Shown here piece by piece: positions 53,561 through 64,000 of a DNA stretch of 64,000 nt. The number at the start of each line of letters is the position of its first letter. Positions within the stretch are counted from its first letter, which is position 1. The notes below the pieces were generated by a model. It ran no database searches. It saw only the letters and a list, made by a program, of their open reading frames with translations, and was not told the DNA's origin. Position numbers and translations under genes: made by a program. This stretch comes from Heliopora coerulea (taxonomy: Eukaryota > Cnidaria > Anthozoa > Scleralcyonacea > Helioporidae): the NCBI GenBank assembly GCA_030142905.1, contig JASJOG010000105.1, forward strand, positions 248,001 through 312,000. Direction: 5' to 3'.

Positions 53561-54004
53561 GTAAGTAAGCTAAAACTGGATATTTGGAGTTGGAAATATC
53601 ATATTTATTTCAACGAAGTAGAAAGTAAATGCCATATGCATGTAATGGTAAGTTCCTTTTGAAAGAAAACACTGGAACGATGTTCGCAGCTTTTATTACA
53701 AATTCTTTACTTAAAATATACTGTGATTTATTGACTGTCATTGTTGACCTCAGTTACCTTCACTGTGCGTGACAAAAACTGTCCTAGAACAAATTTGCTG
53801 AGATGTCGAAAAACAAAGCCATTGTAACGGCTATTTAAAATGAAGTTTCTTCAAATAATAAGTACAGAATTAATGATTTGCTTAAGAAAGCGAGAAAATT
53901 TCAAAATCGAACATGGCTTGACCATAATGGTTGACTTGCAACACGGACACAAGTAGGAGTGAATGTATTAAAAAAATTCAGTCAAACTAAAGCACAGAAA
54001 TCCT
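53561..54004. other. Intron sequence, nothing recognised
   Basis: No gene or repeat copy seen. Confidence 0.3.

Positions 54005-54070
<66 letters not shown>
54005..54070. repeat. (TA)n(TG)n microsatellite
   Basis: About 18 bp TA followed by about 46 bp TG; borders a PLE fragment. Confidence 0.95.
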
Positions 54071-54074
<4 letters not shown>

Positions 54075-54089
54075 TTAAAAACCAAGCAG

Positions 54090-54440
54090 GAGTGCTTTAT
54101 AGTTTATGATAAACATCAGTAAAAAATCAACTTGGCGTATGATAAACAGCAGTAATAAATCCTCCATCCTCCAACGTAACCATAACGTCTTGGTACGAAA
54201 TGCTCTTTGTACTGATTTCCCAAGTAAATTTGATAGTTCTATGATATGAATTCAAATAATCTAGGAATGAATCCAATTTTTCCCAACCATGAAGCCGTAT
54301 AATAAAAATATCATCAAGAAACCGCCACCATACCCAAGGCTTATAAATACAGCGTCTCAAAACTTCTTCCTCCAAAAAACCCAGAAAGACATTAGACCCA
54401 CATATCCCCCCAATTACTTATTGCTTTGTACCGTATAACG
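54090..54440 (-). pseudogene. PLE RT fragment, PLE 4 subfamily
   Basis: Minus strand 54375-54127: [20 protein letters not shown] (motif C, FLDD intact), then FLDYLNSYHRTIKFTWEIST and a thumb start (TAVYHTPS, stop). Upstream GSNVFLGFLEEE can be read to about 54410. Close to PLE 4 ([17 protein letters not shown]). Confidence 0.85.
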
Positions 54441-55201
54441 CCTAAGAGGCCAATTTCTAAACATTGCGATATCTTATGAACCACTGCTCCTATCAATGGA
54501 CTTCTACTTTTATTATCATTTCTGACCTGAAAACATCATTTTAGACCCATTGGGGAGCTTTGGCGAACATTCGATAAGTGCAAGTAACTGCAGCCGCAGC
54601 AGTTTTGCTGTTTAGCGTTTGAAATAAAATTGAAGTTACATTTGAATTTGAAGTGTCGTTTGGTTTCTTAAACACGGAGCGACGCTATAAAAGGGTAAGC
54701 TCCTCCCACATTTCTGGCTTCGTATGGCGGTTGCATGTTTCAAAATGGCGGACACGTTGAAGCGTGACTGAACTGGACAGCGTAGAGCTCTACAAGCGTG
54801 TCCTAGAGCCTAAAGCTTACGGAAATACTTTTAAAACGTGTTTTTGAAATACAGCTAAACAATATATAAAGCAATAAATGGCTGAACATGCCACATTTAC
54901 TGATTTTTCTGGTTGTGTTATACATCGTATTATAATCATTCGAGACGTCCTGCGCATCTTCATTCACTTAGTCATCCTACCCGCGCAGTGTTTGGGCACG
55001 ATTCACATTTTATTACGTCCGCAATGTGTCATAGCCATCTGTATTCTTTTTGGCGCATACTTGAAGCTTGTAATATTATAAATATAAACAAAAACTGGCG
55101 CCACTTTCAAATTCATTTGTGGCAAATATGCTCGGTTGCTCTCATCCGACAGCTCGAACTTCTACCTCTGCGTAAAGCACAACTCCGCTTTCTGCGGGGC
55201 T
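54441..55201. other. Unassigned sequence with a possible TATA box
   Basis: CTATAAAAG at 54685-54693 with GGCGG words around 54720-54755 could be a promoter; no start site or gene is attached. The openings at 54878 and 54913 have no recognised domain. Confidence 0.25.
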
Positions 55202-55469
55202 TAGCAAGTATGATCGCAATAAAGCCTACTACCAGAAGAATAAAAGTGCAATTATAGAGAGCAAGGCCTACTACGGCTTCAAAATGGAAATGAAACGCGA
55301 TGAGGAAGGGCGCTTGGTAGAAGTACGTAAAAAGATCCACACCGTGAGGAATCAGTTACTGTCCAACGGAAAACGGCAGGAAATATTGAAGCGATGGAAT
55401 TGCTCTTGGATTGTTGGCTCAGTCAAAACAGTTCAAATGGCCAACAGATGCAAAATACTATCCAAGTAG
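55202..55469 (+). CDS. Unidentified Lys/Tyr-rich exon-like ORF
   Basis: Open from a potential acceptor (CTGCGGGGCTTAG at 55202) to TAG 55467. Reads SKYDRNKAYYQKNKSAIIES, KAYYGFKMEMKRDEEGRLVE. The repeated K-A-Y-Y plus basic composition is unlike random sequence. No domain recognised; it may be part of a transposon-related gene or the 5' region of the following LINE. Confidence 0.3.
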
Positions 55470-55957
55470 CAACTTCGTTGCAAACAAATTCATCTCCTAC
55501 ATTCTCCTCAATTGAACGTGATATTTGTCCACCGGAAGTTAGTCTGAACTCAATTGACCAATAACATGCGACCTTTCCTTAATCATAATTGACAGGCTGA
55601 GAAACTCAGCCTCTTCTTATGCGATCGCTCCGTGTTTAAGGTATTGAAGAGTACTGCTGATATATATCGGTTGGTAAAGATCAGTTGTTTGCTTTTATAA
55701 AGCTCACAATATTATAGTACAAAGAGATTAGTAGGTCGACGTCTAAATTGTCGGCGATAATGGGTGCAACCAGTGAGGAGGTAGATTCTAGAACTTTCGC
55801 CAGTAAAGATGGGATTCAAGAAAGAGCAAATAAAAGGTCATCTATCAATGCACAAGGTAGATTAAAATGGAATGGTCATTTTGACGAATTCAGTAGATTA
55901 ATTGAGGAAGTCGTAGATGTCTCGATTTAATGCTCGGCCGTTGGAGGAAGCTGTAAG

Positions 55958-57360
55958 ATGGGAGATTTACAAGAATTAACTGTAAGATGGTACCAGGGAA
56001 ATGGTTCTGTTACGCTTAAAGGAGAGGAAGCGATTGAAGTTCAATCCAAGCTTCTTTCCTTAATTCAATTTGAGGGAAGGAAACAAAATTACAATATACA
56101 AGAATATGAAGTTGATGAAGACATCGGAGATGAAGACAACGATAATTTGCATAAAGAATCAAATAAAAACATCCCTCTGGGAAATGACTCTACACCTGAA
56201 TCCCAAACTCATCAAGACAAAGTTCTGACCACCTTACAGTCTCTTGAATCTGAAATTTGCAATAAATTCAACAACCTCTTCTCTAAGGTCAGTAGCATGG
56301 AAAGAACGGGAAATTGTAGCTACTGTAGCCGAGAAATGATCAAAATGTTGAAAGCAAGAAACCAAAAGTTAAAAGAGGAGATTCATGTACTCCAAGAGCG
56401 CAATAACTTAGCCTACGTAATGTCGGATTTGAATACGAAAATAAAAGACCTTGACAATGAAAAGTTGAGCCTTATAACAGCGATGACATTGCTCCAAAGA
56501 GACTATGAAAAAAAGTATAAAAAGCAACTGGATAAAGTCAACAGTTATTCCTGGTCTACTGCAATAAGAACTAAGGCTAACACCAAAACAAGTACGAAGT
56601 TTTAAAAATTGAAGATGACGAGATAACTGAAAACAACAAGGAATTAATGAGAAAACGCCATGAAGATTCGCAAGAGGAGCTTGTTTACAATGACGAACTA
56701 ATGACAAAGAATCGTAAGAAAGCCCACGACGGAATTGAGGGCTAAATAAATCAATCGAATTCATCAAACTGTATCAAACATAGTCAACGAGCAGAAGAAG
56801 AACGGAATAACCATCGCCAAGATAAGCTTAATCAACGCCAAAATTTGCCTAAGCAACGACGAAGTGTTACTATTATTGGTGACTCCATGATAAAATACCT
56901 AAGTCCGATGAAACTCCAGAGAAATTCAGGAGTAAAGGTTCAAGTTAAAACTTTCCCAGGTGCTCGATTGGAAGAGATGACTCTCTATATTAAACCTACT
57001 CTGAAATCTCCTCCTGAATGTATGGTATTACATGTAGGAGCAAACGATTTAAAGTTCAAGTCTTCACAAGAAGTCTCTGCGCATATATATCCACTTGGAA
57101 AAAAGACCATAGACACAAATCCGAGTACTAAAGTTACTATTTCCGAAATAATCACCCGGACCGATGATTCAACTCTGGCTGCAAAGATCAAGCAAGTAAA
57201 TGCTGACATAAAAAAGGTATGCAAACAGAATAACTGGAGACTAATCTCAAATGAGAACATTAATTGTAGCCACTTAAACTCATATGGCGTGCACCTTAAT
57301 CGACAGGGTACAGCTAATTTGGCAAAGGACATTATAGGGTACTTAAAACAGTTAAATTGA
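55958..57360 (+). pseudogene. LINE ORF1, coiled coil plus SGNH-like domain
   Basis: Starts MGDLQELTVRWY; coiled coil at residues about 130-200 (KMLKARNQKLKEEIHVLQER). A frameshift near 56585 passes to the frame of 56593 on, in which a TAA stands at 56743. The C-terminal domain (56845-57360): VTIIGDSMIKYL (block I), VLHVGANDLKF (block III-like, G-A-N-D where the other copy has G-T-N-D), GVHLNRQG near the end. Stop TGA 57358, followed by CTAG, with ORF2 in the same frame. Confidence 0.85.
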
Positions 57361-60312
57361 CTAGTGGTAAATAAAGAGAAGTCTTCAGATACCAAAGTTT
57401 CTAATTTAGCCGAAAGTGCCAACCATGACAACCTGTTATCGCATGTGAGCAACAGCCCATATCCAAAATTAAAAGGCTTTAAAATTGGACATCTAAACAT
57501 AACAAGCCTATACAAACATATCGAAGAGCTAAGAATTCTGTTAAGTGAACAGCTTTTCGATATAATATGCATCAATGAAACAAGATTAGACAGAACAATA
57601 CGAGATGAAGTAGAAATCACGGACTATGAAATAGCAAGATTAGATAGAAATAGAAATGGTGGGGGCGTTGCAATTTTTATATAAAACAATATTTCATTTA
57701 AACTACATAATAATATATTTCCTGACAAGGCTGAAGCTATCTGTTTGGAAGTCAAAAAACCAAAAACCAAGTCTTTCTTGATTTCAACATGGTATCGCCC
57801 ACCTAACTTAGATGCTACATTTTTCGAATATTTTGAGACCTTTTTGCGTAAAGCCGACGACGAAAACCTTGAGATAATCATAACTGGTGATTTCAACTGT
57901 AATCTCTTAAAGACAGAAGAAGACTCTCACACCGGTATACTGAAGGACATATTTGATATATACCAATTGCAACAACATATTCTAAAACCGACAAGAGTAA
58001 CAATAACTACACAAAGTCTAATCGATTTAGTATTAACGAAATTAAATGACACTAAAACCATTGATTCTGGGGTTATGCATGTCGGGATTAGTAATCATGG
58101 CCTTGTTTATATATGTCGTAAAGCAAGTATTTCGAAAGAAACTTCTAAATTAGTTGAAACGAGACAATTTAAAAATTTTAATGCAATTCACTTTCAAAAT
58201 GATCTAAGACATTCATTTAACGATTTGTATTATCACACTAATCCTAACACAGCTTGGATCTATTGGAAAGAGACTTTCTTAAAGATTGCAGACATCCGTG
58301 TGCCTATTAGAGCTAAAAAAGTTTTAAGTAAATACAAGCCGTGGCTCACTCACGACACCAGAAATTTGAGTCACCGTAGGGATTATTTAAAGAAAAAAGC
58401 AGTAAAATACAATTCTCCTATATATCACGAGGCATACAAGAACTGTAGAAACCAGGTTAATGAATTAATAAAGGAAGCTAAAGCAAAATATTTCAAGTCT
58501 AATTTGGAAAATTGCAAAAATAGTAAGGAAAGTTGGAAATTTTTAAATAAATTGTTAAACAAGCAATCAAAAGCAACAACAGCAAAAGAGATTGCAGTCA
58601 ACGGTGAAGCAGTGACAGAAGATAAGGACATTACTAATGAATTCAATAAATACTTTTCAACAATTGGTCCTAAGCTTGCAGGACATATCTTTTCAAGTGA
58701 TCAAAATCATCCACATTATATGACTCCTGAGTCACGTGGGAATAATGTATTTCAGTTTCGAAACATCACAAATACGCAAATTAAGAAGGAAATAAAGAAA
58801 GCCAAAGCGACTAAATCATCGGGCATTGACAAAATCTCCATTTAAACTCTTGCAAGCGGCAAGGTGACTCTATTGTAGACTCACTTACGTATATATTTAA
58901 TTTGTCTCTAAATACAAGAATATTTCCAGATGATCGGAAATATGCCAAAATTTTACCAATTTACAATCCAAGTGATAAATCTAATTGCGGAAATTACAGG
59001 CCGGTATCAGTGATATCAGCCGTTGCAAAGATTTTTGAAAAGATCGTTTACGGACAACTTTACAAACTCTTGAATAATAACGAAATACTTTCGGTTTATC
59101 AGTCAGGATTTCGTCCTCAACATTCAACGGAAACGGTCCTCCTCCATTCTACAACAAAATGACTTTCCAATATGGACGAGGGTTTAATTAGTGGAATATG
59201 ATTTTGGGACCTGAAAAAAGGGTTTGATACTGTCGACCATAAGATTCTGATTTCCAAATTAGAATGTTATGGAGTGAGAGGAACGTCGTTGTGGTGGTTT
59301 CAATCGTACTTATTTCAAAGAAAACAAATTTGTAAAATAAAACTTAAAATGTCACAACCACAAAATATCACCTGTGGAATCCCACAGGGATTAAATCTTG
59401 GCCCTTTATTATTCCTCATATATATTAACGATCTACCGAATTGCCTTGAAACAACTCATGCTGCGTTGTTTGCGGACGATACCAATATCTCATGCTGAGG
59501 GGAGTCGTCCGCAGACATTGAGCAACAACTTAATACTGATCTGGAAAACGCACATTAGTGGCTAATAGCTATTAGGCTTACTCTAAATATGGAAAAACCA
59601 GAGTACATGATAATTGGATCAAGGCAAAAATTAAATCAAATTCCAACGAATCCGCTTATAATTATTGGAGATCAAGCCATTAATCGAGTAAAAGAGAAAA
59701 AAGTACTAGGAGTAATAATTGATGAGCAACTGAAGTGGAAAGAGCATATAGATACTCAATCTAAAAGAATTTCAAACAATATAGCTCTTTTAAGAAGAGC
59801 GAAAGAATTTGTGACTCAAGAAACGTTAGTCAAAATGTACAACACTTTAATTTTACCGCATTTCGTTTATTGCTCCAATGCATGGCTTGACGGCACTGCG
59901 ACAAACATAAATAAGCTCTATAAACTTCAAAAGAGGGCTGCACGTGTGGTAACGGGAACGAGCTATGAGACACGATCATCGGAAATTTTCAAAAATCTAA
60001 ATTGGAAACCAATTGAAACAAATTTAAAACAAACGAGAAATTCTTTTAACATTCAAAGCTATACGAGGTTGGGCACCAAAATATATAACAGATTACTTTA
60101 CAATTCTCCAAAACAACGTCTACGGACTGAGAAGTAATGACAAAATGCTTTATTTACCAAAGCCCAACGCCAGTTTCTTAAAATCCACATTTATATATCG
60201 TGCCTCAAAGCTCTGGAATAGTCTACCTGATGGTATAATAGAAAATATCTACACACTTCCCTTAAACAGCTTCATAAACATAATAGATGAATATTTATTT
60301 AAATTATATTAG
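57361..60312 (+). pseudogene. LINE ORF2, endonuclease and reverse transcriptase
   Basis: No ATG between the ORF1 stop and the endonuclease. EN: HLNITSLYKHIEEL, ICINETRLD, GGGVAIFI, TAA 57682, STWYRPPN, ITGDFNCN, SLIDLVLTK, GISNHGLVY (SNH where SDH is usual). RT after a shift near 58845: NYRPVSVISA, then motif A with several stops (59160-59225), [20 protein letters not shown] (B), [10 protein letters not shown] (C), [44 protein letters not shown]; a last shift near 60030 leads to FIYRASKLWNSLPDG and TAG 60310. Confidence 0.88.
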
Positions 60313-60519
60313 GCATTTGTCTTCCACTACCATTAATAATTACCGTCAAGTGTACATAATAATAATTATGTAAAAGTTTTTAGATGTAAATACAGTTAAT
60401 AAAAGTTTAGTATTATATATAGTAAATAGATGCACGGCCCTTTGCAAAACAGGAAACTGAACAGGCCACCGTGCTAAAATAAATGTAAGTAAAGTAAAGT
60501 AAAGATAGAGGCCACCATT

Positions 60520-62330
60520 CACTAATTCCCAGAAGAATCGAAAGACACCATCCGCACCATCACAGCTGACATCCTACACAAATTCAAACTCCCGAAAGAC
60601 AAGAACACCAACGTCGACGAAAGGAAAGCGCTGAAGAAACTAAAGAACGACCCCCCTCCACAGTCATAACTAAATCCGACAAAGCTAACTGTTTTATTGT
60701 CCTTGACCAATAAGACTACAACGAAAAAATGGAAACTTTACTCAACGACCAAAGCACCTACGAGAAAATCACCACAGCACCTTTCAAGAAACTAGAACGA
60801 CAACCCAACGAATGACTGCTACAACTAAAGAAGCCAGACAAACTGGACGACGCAGCATACAGATAGCTACAATCCACCGACAGCAAACGATCTTCAATCA
60901 GAGGCTCCGTTACACACCATAAGCCAAACAACCCTCTCCGACCAATAATCACCAGTATTGGTTCCGCCTTCTACAACGCTTTGAAACTTTTAACATCAAT
61001 ATTATCACCGTTACAGAAACGAATTGGCTTCTCTGTCACGAATTCCGCCGAATTCGTCGCTGAAATTTCAAATGCCACCATTGAACCCGATGAAACGATG
61101 GTCTCCTTTGATGTTATTTCCCTGTTTTCAGTCATCCCAGTCCAAAAAGCATGTTGCTACATCAGGAAAAAACTAGAACAAGACCCAACTCTATCTAAAC
61201 GAACAAATCACTTTATTGATGATATTATAACTCTTCTGGACATCATTTTGTCTACAATGACAACCTCTACAGGCAGATAAACGGTTGTGCCATGGGTAGT
61301 CCAGTAAGCCCTGTAGTTGCCAACCTATGTATGGAGAAAAATTGAGGAACAAGCTATCAACGCCACAATAACCCGCCCAAAAGTCTGGAAATGTTACGCA
61401 GACGACTGTTACAGCATAATGAAAAACAACGCAGTTAAATCATTCCACGAAACATTGAACTCTGCTAACCCGGACATAAACTTTACCGTCGAACACGAAA
61501 TCAACGACCAACTGGCTTCCTTGACACTCTGACCATACGAAGACAAGGCAAGATCCACATCAACGTCTACAGAAAACCCACACACACGAACAGATACTTG
61601 GACTTCTATTCACATCATTACAAGCAACACAAGTTCATCACTGTTAGAACACTAATCCACCGAGCCGTGACCCTTCCAACTACGCCTGAAGACAAAAATA
61701 AAGAACTGAAATATGTAACGGACACATTAGAAGCTAATGGTTATCCAAGAAAGGTCATATCCACAATCCAAAACTCCAAAACGTCGAATCCCGTGCCGAC
61801 ACCTAAAGAACTAGTCAAGATGTTCTTTGACTGGGTCGACCCAGCTAACTCAGTACAAGCCTTTGCTACCCTACATACCTGGCATCACCAAACCTCTAAC
61901 TTGAACACTACGAAACTATGATATCATAGCCACCAACAAACCCGTAAAAACACTTCAACAAGAATTCCCGTCACCCAAATACAGAGTCCCTCCCGAGAAA
62001 GAGACTGATGTTGTTTACCGAATACCCTGAGCTGATTGTTCATGGAGCTAGGTTGGAGAAACAGGACGATTATTCGAAACAAGAAAGAAGGAAAATTTAA
62101 AGAATGTGAAAAACGTCGCAAATAACTCGAACATCCCTACTTAGGCATGGTATAACTCGCACAGCATTGATTTTAATGACGCAAAAATAATTGACAAAGG
62201 ACGTAACCGTATAAGAAAAACGTTAGAGTCCTGGCATACAGCCGTGACCGACCAAGACGATAACAATTCAAAGCCATTACCGCAACGATATATTATCCTT
62301 CTGCGTAAACAATATAGCACTGAGCCTGTT
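60520..62330 (+). mobile_element. PLE 8, full-length layout but heavily damaged
   Basis: Plus strand, several frames: N-terminal part SKDTIRTITADILHKFKLPK (60545), linker MET.LNDQSTYEKIT, SIRGS..HHKPNNPLRPI (60900), RT A VSFDVISLFSVIPV (61100), B GCAMGSPVSPVVANL (61285-61325), C CYADDCYSI (61395), thumb KIHINVYRKP (61550), tail VKTLQQEFPSP (61950), and endonuclease traces VGETGRLFETRKKE, IDKGRNRIRKTLESWHTA (62050-62250). At least eight stops/shifts. Distinct subfamily from PLEs 1-7. Confidence 0.85.
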
Positions 62331-62415
62331 AATTAGCTTCATGCATGTATTAAAATTGGATAATAGTTAATATTAGCTTAATTAGGTCAACATTTATGCA
62401 TATATATTCTCGTTG

Positions 62416-62892
62416 TCACTCTCGTTGTTTCTTCAGCGCTTTCCTTTCGTTGACTTTGGTGTTCTTGTCTTTCGGGAGTTTGAATTTGTGTAGGGTGCCA
62501 GCTGTGATGATGCGGATGGTATCTTTCGATTCGTCTGGGAATTGGTGAATGGTGGCCTCTATCTCTGATACAATGTTCTTATACGGTATATGGGACGGTG
62601 TCGTGGCGAATTTTGAACCGTCCTTGTGTAAGGAGCTTTCTGTGTCGGAATGTGATGGAATGTGAAAAACTTCGCAAAAAACTCTAACATCCTTACTCAT
62701 GCATGGAACAACTCACACAATGTTGATTTTAATAACGCAAAAATAATTGACAAAGGACGCAACCGTACAAGAAAAACGTTAGAGTCGTGGCATACAGCCG
62801 CGACCGACCAAGACAACAACAATTGAAAGCCATTACCGCAACAATATATTATCTTTCTGCGTAAACAATATAGCCCTTAGCCTGTTAATTAG
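62416..62892. mobile_element. PLE 9, 5' piece inverted against 3' piece
   Basis: Minus strand 62655-62416: EIEATIHQFPDESKDTIRII, TAGTLHKFKLPKDKNTK (N-terminal part of the PLE 8 type). Plus strand 62656-62892: VKNFAKNSNILTHAWNNSH, IDKGRNRTRKTLESWHTAAT (endonuclease C terminus). The join at about 62655 links the two in opposite directions, unlike the duplicated arms of PLEs 3, 6 and 7. Confidence 0.8.
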
Positions 62893-62946
62893 AAACGATA
62901 ACTTCACAATTAACTTATTACACTGCCGAAGTCAACTGAAAAATGT

Positions 62947-63018
62947 TGACTCGAACTGGATTTGAACTCGCGCCTTCGGGATACCGGTCCGCCGCTCTAC
63001 CTGTTGGTCTATGGAGTC
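62947..63018 (-). tRNA. tRNA-Thr-like SINE head (minus)
   Basis: 72 nt cloverleaf: GACTCCA acceptor, AGAC/GAGC-type D arm (decayed), anticodon loop CCGGTAT (triplet GGT), T arm GAGTTCAAATC. Stems have mismatches; not a functional tRNA. Confidence 0.6.
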
Positions 63019-63279
63019 CACAGGGATTGGAGGCGAGTTTTTATCCAATTTAAGTGCACGAGATATTCTCGCGACAACTTAACGCTATCCATGAGGATGG
63101 ATGTGCAGTGTTTCAATTGTATTTCAGAATCATCCTCAGGGTATTATGAAACGATAACTTCACAATTAGCCTACACTGCTGAAGTCAACTGAAAAATGTT
63201 GACTCGAGCGGAATTTGAACTCGCACCTTTGGGATACCGTGCACTTAAATTGGATAAAAACTCGCCTCCAATCCCTGTG

Positions 63280-63351
63280 GACTCGATAGCTCAACAGGTA
63301 GAGCGGCGGACGGGTATCCCGAAGGTGCGAGTTCAAATCCCGCTCGAGTCA
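63280..63351 (+). tRNA. tRNA-Thr-like SINE head (plus)
   Basis: 72 nt: acceptor GACTCGA with CGAGTC (well paired), D arm GCTC/GAGC, anticodon loop CGGGTAT (triplet GGT, position 33 is G), T arm GCGAG TTCAAAT CCCGC. RNA polymerase III boxes A and B recognisable. Confidence 0.65.
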
Positions 63352-63657
63352 ACATTTTTCAGTTGACTTCGGCAGTGTACGTTAATTGTGAAGTTATCAT
63401 TTCATAATACCCTGAGGATGATTCTGAAATAGAATTGAAACACTGTTAATTAGCTTCATGCATGTATAAAAATTGGAGAATAGCTAATATTAGCTTTATT
63501 ACGTCAACATTCATGTACAGTATATATATTCTTGTTGTCTCTCTCTTTTTTCACCAGTCAAAGGCTACAGTTCAGGTAGTCGAAAGCTCGGCAATAAAAA
63601 ATCTCAGGTCATAGAATGTCTTTTATTCAATTATGTCTCTTCCTGACCGCGCTTCAT

Positions 63658-64000
63658 CTATATCTTTATGCTTTTATGATTGTTGAATCGCGTACGAAAT
63701 GAATTAATAGTAATACCTACGTAAGAGTTTTTGCACCTCTTACAACTTAAGAGACAAATAACTGCCGATGAATCGCAGTCAAATTTATAATTGATGAAAT
63801 CGGTGTGTTTAAAACTCGAGTCCTGAAAGGCATTAGAACCAAGAACAAACCGACATATTTGACATCTCGGCTTGCCACATGGCTGCATGCTCTTCGGACA
63901 TAGAGATTCAACTGGTCCTCGAAGTTTAGCTCTAACTAAAATCTTTAAGATTCTTGGGCCTGTGAAAAGAAACAAACGGAGCCGATGTAAATACTGCCTT
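63658..64000 (-). mobile_element. PLE 10, GIY-YIG endonuclease, cut by the window edge
   Basis: Minus-strand opening 63975-63658: GPRILKILVRAKLRGPVESL, Cys motif CGKPRCQICRFV, then YKFDCDSSAVICLLSCKRCK and NSYVGITINSFRTRFNNHKS (GIY-YIG core), stop. Same order as PLE 4 (CGKARCKVC, then YVGST...FNNHKS). Upstream RT lies outside the window. Confidence 0.88.

Larger units (their letters stand above)
55740..60507 (+). mobile_element. Long CR1-type LINE, both ORFs, same family as 50908
   Basis: ORF1 (55958-57360), ORF2 (57361-60312), 3' UTR with ACGGCCCTTTGCAAAACAGG and the tail GTAAGTAAAGTAAAG ending at about 60507. The 5' boundary is not defined. Several stops and frameshifts; RT motif C intact. 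Confidence 0.88.
62930..63440. mobile_element. tRNA-Thr-derived SINE cluster, inverted pair
   Basis: Two tRNA-like heads (62947-63018 minus, 63280-63351 plus) and a half head (63198-63239 minus) share the body GATTGGAGGCGAGTTTTTAT, CCAATTTAAGTGCACG and the outer GAAGTCAACTGAAAAATGTT. The arrangement is roughly palindromic around 63140-63240. AGGGTATTATGAAACGATAA-type words recur at 63137, 63385-63420. Confidence 0.7.

Overview
This is a eukaryotic (animal) genomic window, most likely from a cnidarian such as a stony coral or sea anemone. The pointers are AT-rich, intron-rich DNA, one intron-split animal gene, and a repeat load dominated by Penelope-like elements (PLEs), CR1-type LINEs, hammerhead ribozyme repeats, Tigger and Crypton remnants and MITEs. 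The species assignment is inference; the sequence carries no diagnostic single marker.

Host gene. Ten short exons on the + strand between 20434 and 53560 (89, 70, 27, 70, 54, 57, 53, 90, 70 and 70 nt) have AG/GT borders and compatible phases. Read in order they give the membrane domain of a peroxisomal ABC half-transporter of the ABCD3/PMP70 type, including the EEIAFY (EAA-like) motif. One exon, between 22887 and 25461, was not found. The N-terminal exons lie upstream (one candidate at 7741-7804) and the ATPase domain lies beyond the window. Almost everything else lies in or upstream of introns of this gene.

Layout. 1-9 kb: broken LINE, Crypton-like repeat, PLE remnant, MITEs. 9.5-15.1 kb: an inverted PLE split by a nearly complete CR1 LINE (SGNH-type ORF1, EN-RT ORF2). 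15-33 kb: dispersed repeats, a tRNA-like sequence, MITEs, a Crypton relic and a second inverted PLE. 33-47 kb (introns between exons 7 and 9): dense PLE / (TA)n territory with hammerhead ribozymes on both strands, three head-to-head PLE palindromes (two with arms of about 863 and 779 bp that look essentially identical), one almost intact PLE (single amber stop between RT and endonuclease), and a hammerhead retrozyme present as a monomer (33607) and as a 2.4-copy tandem array with a 232-bp period (45948). 48.4-52.5 kb: a complete Tigger transposon inside a TIR repeat that also took a 5'-truncated LINE. 54-64 kb: a second long CR1-type LINE, more PLE copies and an inverted cluster of tRNA-Thr-like SINE heads.

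How the parts relate. PLEs carry hammerheads in their terminal repeats (pLTRs), and the non-coding retrozyme shares the ribozyme logic and the (TA)n surroundings. The most noteworthy points are the retrozyme array, the consistent head-to-head PLE architecture with outward-facing ribozymes inside host introns, and the same-frame UGA between ORF1 and ORF2 of both CR1 elements (UGA-CUA-G in one).
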